A stretch of 64,000 nt of DNA from Prorocentrum cordatum (taxonomy: Eukaryota > Sar > Dinophyceae > Prorocentrales > Prorocentraceae): positions 593,328 through 657,327 of the forward strand of contig CAUYUJ010014560.1 in assembly GCA_963575745.1 (NCBI GenBank), read 5' to 3'. Below are positions 1 to 9,567 of this stretch, in pieces. Made by a program: the position numbers and the translations under genes. Every line of letters starts with the position of its first letter. Position 1 is the first letter of the stretch. The notes below the pieces were generated by a model. The model had not been told where the DNA came from. It made no database searches and saw only the letters and a list, made by a program, of their open reading frames with translations.

Positions 1-180
1 GAAGCGCGCGGCGGCGGCCAGCGAGCGCGCGGCAACGCTGGCCCGGTCTGCGCGGGGAACACAACGCGCGCAGTGGCAGGGCCGCGGCGCGCGACGACGC
101 TGGCCACTTCTGCAGGAGAGCACGCCGCGCGCGCGGTGACTCCGCCGCCGCGCCCACAGCGGCATTGCCAATGCGAGCTG

Positions 181-1374
181 AGACGCAGCGCGCGACGGGC
201 AGGCCGCCGCGCTCACGGCCCCCCTGCTCATTTTGAACGCATGGAGGAACCATGCGGCAGAGAGGGGGGGGGGTGGGGGGCGCGACCGCCGCGCGCGCGG
301 CGCCCCTGGCCAATCGCGCGCGACAGGACACCGCGCGCGCAGGAGCGTCGCCGCCGCTCGCAATGGGGCAGGGCGGGGGGGGAAAGAAGAGGGGGCAAGG
401 CAGCCGCTCGCGCGGCGGCCCTGGCCCATTCTGAACGGGCCAGCGCCGTGCGCGAGGGGGCGGAGAAGGTCGCCGCGGGGCAGGCGGACCTGCTCCTTCC
501 CGAATGGAACACCCGAGCGCGCGAACGGGCATAGCCGCCGCCCGCGCGACAGCCCCAGCCAATTCGGGGTTTAAAAGCACGGCAGCGCGTCAGAAAGCTG
601 CGCCGCCGCACTCGCGGTGGCTGTTGCCAGTTCTGCACGGCAGTGTAATCCAGTGCGCGCAAGGGCGGGGCCGCCGCTCGCGTGGCGGGCCCGGCCCGTG
701 CTGCGTTGAAAAACATCGCAGGCGCGCAGCGGTCGCGCGCGCAGCGGCTCTGGCCGATGCGCGCGAAGAAAACGAAGCGCGGCAAGGGGGCAGAGCCGCC
801 GCGCGCGGGGCGCCCGTGGCCAATCCTGAATGAATAGCTACGTCCGCAGGGGCACAGATTTGCCGCGCGCGCGTCGGCCCCGGCCCAATCTGCTTGAAAA
901 GAACGCCACGCGCGCGGGCGCAAGGCCACCGCGCGCGCAGCGACCCGGGCCACCCCGGCTCAGGAGAACACAGCGCCCGAGTCAACGGGCCAGCTCTGCA
1001 TGGGCACGGTCACGGGGGCGTCATGACCGAGCAGGCACGGGGGCCGCGCGCGTCGGCCCTGGCGCGCCCTGCGCGGGACAGCGCGCGCGGCGGCCCCGGC
1101 CCTCTCTGCGCGAACAAACTGGCACCGAGGGGCGGGGCCACAGCGCGCGAGGGGGCAGGGCGCGGCTCGAAGCGGGGGGGCGCCCCGCAAGTGAGCAGCG
1201 CCATGCGCGAGGGGGCAGGAACGCGGCGCGCGGCGACAGCTGCAGCATCATATCATGTTGAACACTAACAGCGCAAACGCCATGCGCGAAGCCGCGGGGC
1301 CGCCGAACGCGCGGCGCCCCCTCGGCCACCTTGAATAAGACAACTCCGCGCGCGCATGCGGCCCCTGCGAGCTG
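181..1374. repeat. Higher-order tandem unit, copy 1
   Basis: This segment is repeated almost perfectly at 1375-2640. Offset is 1194 bp at the start and 1266 bp after an insertion in the second copy. 830-1261 and 2096-2527 differ at only a few bases. The unit contains roughly eighteen of the ~65-bp monomers. Confidence 0.85.
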
Positions 1375-2640
1375 AGACGCAGCGCGCGACGGGCAGGCCG
1401 CCGCGCTCACGGCCCCCCTGCTCATTTTGAACGCATGGAGGAACCGTGCGGCAGAGAGGGGGGGGGGGGGGGGCGCGACCGCCGCGCGCACGGCCCCCTG
1501 GCCAATCGCGCGCGACAGGACACCGCGCGCGCAGGAGCGTCGCCGCCGCTCGCAATGGGGCAGGGCGGGGGGGAAAGAAGAGGGGGCAAGGCGGCCGCTC
1601 GCGCGGCGGCCCTGGCCCATTCTGAACGGGCCAGCGCCATGCGCGAGGGGGCGGAGAAGGTCGCCGCGGGGCCGGCGGACCGCTCCTTCCCGAATGGAAC
1701 GCCCGAGCGCGCGAACGGGCATAGCCGCCGCCCGCGCGACAGCCCCAGCCAATTCTGGGTTTAAAAGCACGGCAGCGCGTCAGAAAGCTGCGCCGCCGCG
1801 CTCGCGGTGGCTCTTGCCAGTTCTGCGCGGCAATGCAATCCAGAATAAAACAAGCAACAAATATCTCCAGAAAATAACAAACAACTCCATCCAAAAAAAA
1901 AAAAGAGAAACAAATGCGCGCAAGGGCGGGGGGGGGCCGCCGCTCGCGTGGCGGGCCGTCCCTTGCTGCGTTGAATCTTCGAGGATAGCGCGCAGCGGTC
2001 GCGCGCGCAGCGGCTCTGGCCGATGCGCGCGAAGAAAACGAAGCGCGGCAAGGGGGCAGAGCCGCCGCGCGCGGGGCGCCCGTGGCCAATTCTGAATGAA
2101 TAGCTACGTCCGCAGGGGCGCAGATTTGCCGCGCGCGCGTCGGCCCCGGCCCAATCTGCTTGAAAAGAACGCCACGCGCGCGGGCGCAAGGCCACCGCGC
2201 GCGCAGCGACCCGGGCCACCCCGGCTCAGGAGAACACAGCGCCCGAGTCAACGGGCCAGCTCTGCATGGGCACGGTCACGGGGGCGTCATGACCGAGCAG
2301 GCACGGGGGCCGCGCGCGTCGGCCCTGGCGCGCCCTGCGCGGGACAGCGCGCGCGGCGGCCCCGGCCCTCTCTGCGCGAACAAACTGGCACCGAGGGGCG
2401 GGGCCACAGCGCGCGAGGGGGCAGGGCGCGGCTCGAAGCGGGGGGGCGCCCCGCAAGTGAGCAGCGTCATGCGCGAGGGGGCAGGAACGCGGCGCGCGGC
2501 GACAGCTGCAGCATCATATCATGTTGAACACTAACAGCGCAAACGCCATGCGCGAAGCCGCGGGGCCGCCGAACGCGCGGCGCCCCCTCGGCCATCTTGA
2601 ATAAGACAACTCCGCGCGCGCATGCGGCCCCTTCGACATT
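1375..2640. repeat. Higher-order tandem unit, copy 2
   Basis: Near-identical second copy of 181-1374. It differs mainly by a 71-bp AT-rich insertion at 1844-1914 and by small changes in G-run length. The near identity implies a recent duplication, or homogenisation. Confidence 0.85.
1844..1914. other. AT-rich 71-bp insertion in one repeat copy
   Basis: Copy 1 reads CCAG directly into TGCGCGCAAGG near 652; copy 2 has 71 bp of A-rich sequence between the same two flanks, including a run of twelve A at about 1893-1904. No clear target-site duplication is visible. Source unknown. Confidence 0.8.
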
Positions 2641-3935
2641 CTGACCGCGAAGAAAAAAAACGCGCGCGACGGCAGAAGCTACTGCGCCCGCGGCGGCCAT
2701 TGCGCGAAGCGCGGGGGTCTCTGCTGCGCGCGGCGGCCCTGGTCACAAATGAACTGACGAGCGCTGCCCGGGGGGGGCAGGGCCGCTGCGCGCGCGGCGG
2801 CCTTGACCGACTCTGCAGATGCAATGCCGTGCGCAGTGGGGAGAGGCGGCGAGGGCCGCCGCGCGCGCGGCAACCTCAGCCTGGACCCGCCGGAGAGCCG
2901 CGGGGCGCGGGGCAGGGCCACCACCGCGCGCAGTGCCGCCCTGGCCCAGGCTCCGCCCGAAGAATAAATCGCGCGCGGGGACAGGGCCGCCGCTCGCGCG
3001 GCGACCTTGGCCCATTCTGCATTGAATCGCAGAGCGCGCGACGGGGGGCGGGGCGGCCTCCCCCGCGGCGGCCCCGGCGCCACTCAGCGAGGCGCGCGCG
3101 AAGGGGCACCGCCGCGCCTCGCATCGGCCCTGCCCCATGGAAGGGCGCCGCGCGCGAGGCGCAAAACCAGCGCGCGCGCGGCTGCCCAAGCTCATCCTGC
3201 GTCGGAAGACGCTGAGCGGGAGTGGCCCCATCGGGAGCTCCACCTGAGGCCTCAATGGCAACGTTCCCACGCGTCCCCGCCGCCCGTTGCGGCGCGCCCC
3301 CCGCGCGCTTTGCGGCCCCATAGGGGGCGCCACCGAAGACGATGTCCACAATTGCGGCACTCACATCTGCGAATGGCTGGGCCCTTCGCCAAGCGAATTT
3401 TCCAGCGAGCGGCAACGGCCGGACCCCACGGGCCCCCAGAAGTGCCCCCGCAGACGTCGCCGCTGATCTCCGAGGGAGCCACCGGCGCCCGCGCGCGAAG
3501 CCGCCCAGCGGCGCCCCAAAACGCCCCCCACCCACCCACCCAGGCCCTGCACGCAGCCCGTTACAGCGGTCGCCCGACGCCGCAAAGTCCGGGCCCGTGC
3601 GGCGGTCGCGCCCGGCCCGGGAGAGCTCCGCCAGGGAGGGCGCTCCACCCTGCAGGCGCCCCCCGCGGCATGCATCTCGCCGCCGAGCTCATCGCCGAAG
3701 CGGGCGCCTTGCTCTGCGCGACCCCTCCCGCGACGGGCGACCCATTCGACGCGCGAGCCCAAGGGCGCGCACCCCGTGCAGCAGAGCATCTCGAGGCAGG
3801 CGCACCACCCCGCGAAGCCCCTTCCAGACACGCCACCCACCGCGGACACCGCCTACCAGGATGGCACCCCGCACTCCAGCCCCCCCCACAGCTTGCGCGC
3901 CCAGACTGCAGTGACCCACCAGACCCAGACCTCCT
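2641..3935. other. GC-rich region without a supported gene
   Basis: After the duplication the sequence stays very GC-rich. Frames over 100 codons exist on both strands (for example 3007-3942 plus), but they overlap each other in several frames and are Arg/Pro/Ala-rich, as expected from composition. No gene or RNA is recognised. Confidence 0.5.
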
Positions 3936-4030
3936 GCGGTAATGAATTTTTCATGACATGGGCCCCCGCATGAAAAAAAATCATGCGGACAAAAAAAATC
4001 ATTACATACCAAAAAAATCATTACATGACA
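3930..4030 (+). repeat. Dispersed TAATGATTTTTT element, copy 1
   Basis: Begins with CTCCTGCGGTAATGAATTTT, then has A-runs followed by ATCATTAC two or three times, and ends against an AT-rich tract. The same modules occur in inverse order and orientation at 14920-15030, so these are two inverted copies of one short element. Confidence 0.6.
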
Positions 4031-4125
4031 CATGTATATGTTACATATTTATACATAATGTGTATATATATACACATAATATATACATATATATATATAT
4101 ATGTGTATATATATATAGGTGGAAT
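4031..4125. repeat. AT/TATA-rich simple repeat
   Basis: TATA/CATATA-rich low-complexity DNA directly next to the dispersed element, matching the TA tract that borders its other copy near 14.83 kb. Confidence 0.8.
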
Positions 4126-4239
4126 CAGAACGGGTTTCAGGTCGTCCTGCCCTGCATGCGCCTCCGACCTTTTCCGCCTCGCGAGCATGCAAGCGCTTGT
4201 TATTTCAGCATAAATACGCGGCACGATCATGCGCCCACG

Positions 4240-4900
4240 TGCTCGATCGAGGGACGGCACGTTTTCACACCGATATAGATGCCTCGATATTGTAGCCACA
4301 CGCAACGCGCGGCACTGCCGTGCGCTCCTGATCAGGAGCCAGGACCTGGAATGGCAAAGAAGGAGGGGAGGAGGCGGATCGGATGGAAATAGGGGGGGGG
4401 GGGGTCGCTATTTCCTCAAATCAGCGCTGCGATGTCGATCGTATGTCTGCGCGGAGGCGCGCCACCCCATTCTCAGCCCCTAATTAGGCCTCGCGGGTAC
4501 TGCAGTGGGAGGGGAGCGAGAAGAAATTCGACGGAGAGATCGAGGTAGAGATCCCGAGTGAGGAGGAGGTGGAGGGGGATGGGCCTTATTTCCAAACGCT
4601 CATGAATGGTCGCAATCGGTGGCGTCGATCTCGTGCGCATCTGCGTCATCACAGTGGCGCGCTGCATCGGGCGAGGTGGGAGGATGGAATAGGAGGGTGG
4701 ATCGTCGGAGGAGGCGGTGGAGGAGGATGCAGGGAGGGTTATTTCCAAAGCGTATGGTCGCAAGCGTTGGTCTGATCTCGCACTGCGTCCCGCGGTACTT
4801 GTGGCTGCATCGGGAAAGCGATGCGGGGGGCGAGGAAGGAGGATGAAATCTCAGGAGGGTGGCTCGTTAACTTTCCTCGAAGATTGCAACGCGCATGCGC
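4240..4900. repeat. Degenerate ~150-180-bp tandem repeat
   Basis: TATTTCC followed by a CTGCGATG/GGTCGC-like segment and GAGGAGG recurs at about 4410, 4587 and 4739, spacings 177 and 152 bp. The units are strongly diverged. 4900-5210 shows nothing I can identify. Confidence 0.4.
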
Positions 4901-5210
4901 ATGCGATAGCCGCGCGTCGGCGCACGTCCCCGCGCCAAGCCCTCGCTGCGGGGAGGGGGGAGGCGAGACAACTGATCGCCAGGAGCGTGGGCGGCCCTTA
5001 TGGCCAGCTTCACGCGCAATTGTCCGAGAGGGGGAAGGAGAGGATAGTATATAATATAAACAATCAGGGGTGAGGCGTGGATGTGGAGATTGGCGGGGAG
5101 AAGGCGGTGAGAGAGGCGGCCTGCGGGCCTGCAGCTCGCTCGATCAGTGCCAGCCAGCAGTGCAGAATCATTATTCTGCAGCCCAGCGATCGAATTCGGA
5201 GTGGGATAAG

Positions 5211-5280
5211 GATCCGTGTGTGCGTGTGCGTGTGTGTGTGTGCGTGTGCGTGCGCGCGTGCGCACGTGCGCGCGCGCGTG

Positions 5281-5311
<31 letters not shown>

Positions 5312-5391
5312 TGTGTGTGTGTTGTGTGTGTGTGTGTGTGTGTTTGTGTGTGTTGTGTGTGTGTGTGTGTGTGGTGTGTGTGTGTGTGTGT

Positions 5392-5428
<37 letters not shown>

Positions 5429-5441
5429 CGATGCGTGCGTG

Positions 5442-5514
<73 letters not shown>

Positions 5515-5535
5515 GGTGTGTGTGTGTGCGTGCAC
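5211..5535. repeat. (TG)n microsatellite
   Basis: Over 300 bp of TG dinucleotide with a few CG, GG and TT interruptions. Long Cys-Val or Thr-His frames across it are not genes. Confidence 0.95.
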
Positions 5536-5718
5536 GCACATGTGTGTGTCTGTTCGAGGCAGGGGGGGCGATGCCAAGCGAGGGAAGCGGCGCCGCTCTC
5601 ATCAGAGCGGCAGCTGGCTTCGAAAAGTATAGGGCGTAAAGGCCGAGAAGCGGCGCCGCGCTCCGATCGGGGGCGGCAGCAGGCCTCTCGCACGCCAGCG
5701 ACAGAATACGGGCTGGCC

Positions 5719-5818
5719 NNNNNNNNNNNNNNNNNNNNNNNNNNNNNNNNNNNNNNNNNNNNNNNNNNNNNNNNNNNNNNNNNNNNNNNNNNNNNNNNNN
5801 NNNNNNNNNNNNNNNNNN
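5719..5818. other. Assembly gap of 100 N
   Basis: Exactly 100 N, the usual placeholder for a gap of unknown size. Confidence 0.99.
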
Positions 5819-6174
5819 CCCCCTCTTCCTCGTGCTCCGTCTCCTCTTCCTCCTCATCGATCCTCATCATTCTCTTCATCCTCGATCCTCCTCCGATGCT
5901 CCGCCCATCCTTGCTCCTCGTTCGTAGTCGATCGATTTCCCAGCCCTTTTCGCCAGTGCGCCAGCGGCGCCAGCACCGCGCGGGGGGGGACGGGGCCGAC
6001 ACACCTCGAGGCTGGAACGGCGATCGAGCACCGACGTCGCCCTCGATTAGGGCTGGGGGATCAAGCGAGGGCCGAGGGGGAGATCTATAGGGATCGAGGC
6101 CCCGAGGAGGGAGTAGGGGCCTCCTCGATCCTCCTCCTGCTGGGGGTCGACCGAACGCAGTCCCGCCGATCCCC

Positions 6175-6345
6175 TTGGGAGCCGACGGTTCCGCGCGCGG
6201 CCCCCGTCGATCCCCTGGGGGCCGACGGTCCGCGCGCAGTACCCAATCGGTCTCGATGTATGGGCCGACGGCCCCGCGCGCAGCCGACCCCCTGGGGACC
6301 GACGGTCGACCCGCTGTACCCCTGGGGACCGACGGTCCGCGCGTG
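6175..6345. repeat. ~40-bp tandem repeat
   Basis: GGGGMCCGACGGTCC recurs at about 6178, 6219, 6259, 6296 and 6325, generally followed by GCGCGC. Spacing is 29-41 bp. Confidence 0.65.
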
Positions 6346-6489
6346 CGCAGGAGGAGGATCGAGTGCGAGGATCGACGGCCCTATTCGATCTCCCTTCTCT
6401 CCCGTCCGATCCGCTACTCGAGCTCGCTACCGCCTCGGGCGGGGCGTTGCACGGCTGGGGCCTCGGCCCGATCGCCAGGCGCCCGATAG

Positions 6490-6775
6490 GAGGACGGACG
6501 AGGAGGAGGAGGAGGAGAAGGAGGAGGAGGAGGAGGAGGAGGAGGCTCGAGGAGGAGGAGGAGGAGGAGGAGGAGGAGGAGGATCGAGGAGGAGGAGGAG
6601 GATCGGGGATCGAGGAGCCTTGAGGAGAAGGATGGCCCGAGGAGGAGGAGGAGGAGGAGGAGGAGGAGGAGATCGGACGAGGAGGAGGATGAGGAGGAGC
6701 ATGAGGAGAGAACATCGCGGAGGAAGGATGATCAGAAGGAGGATGAGGAGGCGGCGAGGAGAAGGGATGATATGA
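6490..6775. repeat. (GGA)n microsatellite
   Basis: GGA/GAG triplets with short interruptions on the plus strand. At about 6840-7210 the polarity flips to TCC, with interruptions. Confidence 0.9.
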
Positions 6776-6839
6776 GGGTTAAGAGGCTCAGCTTCTACTC
6801 GCCCTGCTGGATCCTCCTCGAGGTTCCCGCTCCTCGACG

Positions 6840-7210
6840 CTGATGTTGCTGCTGCTCCTCCTCGAGGAGGGCCATCGCCCCATCCCTCCTCCTATTCCTC
6901 CACCTCGAGGCCTCCTCCTCCTCCTCCTCCTCCTCCTCATCCTCATCCTCATCCTCTTCCTCATCTGATTATCCATCTCATCTACAGCCTCCCCTACGGT
7001 TGCTGACCTGCGAGCTTGCTCTCGCGCTCGAGGCCTCGGAGGGAGCGCGATCGTGTTCCTGTTGCTCTTCCCCCTCCCCCTCCTCCCCCTCCTCGCTCGT
7101 CCTAGCTCCTCCTCCTCCTCCTCGAGCCTCGAGGCTCCTCCTCGCTCTCTCCTCCTCCACCACCGCCTCTACCTCCTCATCGCCCTCCCCCTCCTCCTAT
7201 CCCTCCAGCT
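6840..7210. repeat. (TCC)n-rich tract
   Basis: Interrupted TCC/CTC triplet DNA of opposite polarity to the preceding tract. Poly-Ser, poly-Leu and poly-Pro frames on it are not supported as genes. Confidence 0.85.
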
Positions 7211-7309
7211 ATTCGTTGCTCGATGCGCCTCCCCGCCTTTTGGCGCATGCAGCGCGGGCGAGGGCGTCGATCTCGCGGTGGGCGCCCAGTGCTGCTCACC
7301 TACCTGGTC

Positions 7310-7593
7310 AGGAGGAGACTCAATATACACGAGCTGCTTGGGGGACCTGGCGTATATTGAACCCAAATCAAAATCAACAGAATCAGACGCAGCCTCGAGG
7401 CATCCAGAAGTTGTCTGTCCCCTGGAAGTTCGAAGGAGATGATAAGGCTCGAGGGGAAGGAGGAATAATACGAAGACTCGGCATTGCGCGTGGTCTCTTG
7501 TCGGGCCTGACTGGGACATCGGGCGGCGAACGGAACACCGAAACTAAACCTCTGAGCGAGCGAGCGGGCTTCAAACTGATCGGACGAGCATGA
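7310..7593 (+). CDS. Weak hypothetical coding segment
   Basis: The plus frame ending at 7593 leaves the TCC tract and runs about 90 codons of non-repetitive sequence, including WKFEGDDKARGEGGIIRRLG, rich in Gln, Asn, Gly and charged residues. An AG|GAGGAG before 7318 could be a splice acceptor. The antisense frames are also open, no family is recognised and no start codon can be chosen. It could be an exon or chance. Confidence 0.25.
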
Positions 7594-7776
7594 GGTGACA
7601 CGGAGGAGAGGAGGACAAGAGGAGGAGGCCCCGCCTAAAGGAAGTCCTCGCCGAGCAAAGTAGGTCGGTGAATGGTCGGTTGGGTCGGGGATATGCGCGC
7701 ACGCATGGCCCCCACCGCCATCGACGAAGGGCCGAAGCCACATCGGAGATATTACGATGAGGGCCATGCCGACGGG

Positions 7777-7960
7777 GATCAGCCCGACCTGGCCGAAGCA
7801 CCACCGCGCGCTGTTGATCAGCCCGACCTGGCCGAAGCGCAGCACCGTGCGCTGTTGATCAGCCCGACCTGGCCGAAGCACCACCGCGCGCTGTTGATCA
7901 GGCCGACCTGGCCGATCAGTGCGCTGTTGATCAGCCCGACCGTGCCGAAGAGCTCAAGCT
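7777..7960. repeat. 39-bp tandem repeat, five units
   Basis: GATCAGCCCGACCTGGCCGA starts at 7777, 7816, 7857, 7896 and 7929. Units of 39, 41, 39 and 33 bp are nearly identical except for small indels. Confidence 0.9.
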
Positions 7961-7984
7961 AGAACTCCTCTGGGCGGGGAGCGA

Positions 7985-8165
7985 TCCCTCCTCCTCCTCC
8001 TCCTCCTCCTCGATCCTCCTCCCCCTCAAGGCTCCTCCTCCTCCTCCTCCTCCTCCTCCTCCTCCTCCCCCTCCTCAAGGCTCCTCCTCCTCGATCCTCC
8101 TCCTCGATCCTCCTCCTCCTCCTCCTCCTCCTGCTCATCCCTCCTCCCTCCCCCTCATTATCCTT
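7985..8165. repeat. (TCC)n microsatellite
   Basis: TCC triplets broken by CTCAAGG and TCGATCC, lying just 3' of the minus-strand gene that ends at 8187. Confidence 0.9.
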
Positions 8166-8186
8166 CCTTCTCCTCCCTTCTCCTCT

Positions 8187-9567
8187 TCAATTTTCCATGT
8201 GGTCCTGCGGCGTGTAGCCGTCAATGATGCTGTCCCTGATGGCCTTGGCCTCCTGCTTGTCGCTCACCTTCTGCTTCTTGAGCTGGCTCCACACCTGCCT
8301 GAGGATCTCCCACGACGCATTCTTGCCAGAGTCGGCGCCGAGCATGTTCATCGTGCGCTCCGCCATGCGGTCTGTGCACATGATGAACATTTTGTAGCCC
8401 GCGCCCGTGCTGTAGTCGATTGTGCTCGTCGATTCGCTTTCCCCGCGCCTCATCCGGAGCCACACTGTCGCCCCGTCTGCCGCCTCGTACTCCGCCTCAA
8501 GATCCTCGACGTCCTTCATACTGATGGTGTCCGCCAGTTCGTCCGCGTCATCCTCGACGATGTCATCGTGCTCTTTCGGCACCTCCCCCTCTGCCTCTTC
8601 GCCGTCCTCGGCCTCCTGGATGTTGGCATCCTTCTCCTCATGGGCCTCGTCCTTCTTGGTCTCCGACGACTGTCCCTTGCCCTTGCCCTTGCCTTTGGTG
8701 GCCTCCGTCTGTCCCTTGCCTTTGCCCTTGCCCTTGCCGTTGGTGGCCTCCGTCTTTCCCTTGCCTTTGCCCTTGCCCTTGCCGTTGCCGTTGCTGCCTT
8801 CCGCGTCCGTGCTCGTCTTGGCAGCCTTCTTGCCCTTGCCCTTGGCCGCGCCTTTGCCTCCAGTCGTCATCGATGAAGAGCTTGGTGCCGTCTTGCTGCC
8901 CTTGCCCGCTCCTGTGGCCTTGACCTTGCCTTTTGCTTCGCCCTTCCTGCCGGGTCCTGCTGTTCCCTTGCCTTCGCCCTTGCCTTTGCTCGTGCTCGCT
9001 GGCGACTGCTTGCCCTTACCTTTTTTGATGGGCTTCTTCGGCTTATTCGGCGTTGCATCGGGCCACGAAGGCAGCGCCGCCGAACTGCTCGCAGCCCCCG
9101 TCGACGTCGACATCTTGGCCTTCTTGGAAGCCGCTGCACTGCGATCCCCCGATGTCGTACGTTTTTTTTTTGCCGTTCTTCAGCTCGCTCTTGCTCGGCT
9201 TCAGCCCGCGCAAGCTTCTGTAGAAGGGGATGCTGTGCCGATTCTGCTCCTGCCGATTCTGCTCCTGCTTGACCTCGACCTTGTCATCGAGCGCCGCTGG
9301 CGCCTGGCTGTCGTCGAGCGCCGCTGGCGCCTGGCTGTCCTCGAGCGCCGCTGGCGCCTGGCTGTCGTCGAGCTCCGCTCGCGCCTGGCTGTCCTCGAGC
9401 GCCGCGGGCGCCTGGCTGTCCTCGAGCGCCGCTGGCGCCTGACTGGCGCCGTCGAGCGCCGCTGGCGCCTCGGCTGCAGCGATCTGGCCGCCGATCTCCT
9501 CGCCATCTCCAGCCCCGAGGTCCTCATCAGCCAGACCTTGACTATCAACCTCATGAAGTGCAACTGC
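8187..9567 (-). CDS. Last exon: repeat, KGKG and acidic domains
   Basis: From the acceptor GAAG|GCAG at 9568 the exon encodes about 459 residues to TGA at 8187. In order: an acidic lead with HEVDSQGLADEDLGAGDGEE; six copies of a nine-residue repeat like DSQAPAALE; a basic linker containing SIPFYRSLRGLKPSKSELK; long KGKGKGKGK/ATGKGKG stretches; an acidic segment with EEAEGEVPKEHDDIVEDDAD; and a C-terminal ~100 residues that look folded (GYKMFIMCTDRMAERTMNML, then Lys-rich helix-like sequence). The ATG at 9111-9113 begins a 308-residue uninterrupted frame, but the sequence just upstream is coding-like in the same frame back to the A10 run. The frame then changes by one base. It could be a nuclear or RNA-binding scaffold; that is only inference from composition. 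Confidence 0.8.

Larger units (their letters stand above)
1..3200. repeat. GC-rich minisatellite with ~65-bp spacing
   Basis: A motif of CG-rich sequence followed by GGCCCTGGCCMATTCTGAA recurs in degenerate form. The AAT/CAT after the GGCC falls at about 312, 427, 561, 629, 698, 756, 822, 887 and 952, so most spacings are 58-69 bp. The pattern continues through the duplicated copy and fades near 3200. Open frames here are Ala/Arg/Pro-rich on both strands and are products of the repeat; no gene is supported. Confidence 0.7.

Noticed and set aside
5216-5632. Cys/Val and Thr/His repeat proteins over the TG tract
   Set aside because: Direct translation of a dinucleotide repeat.
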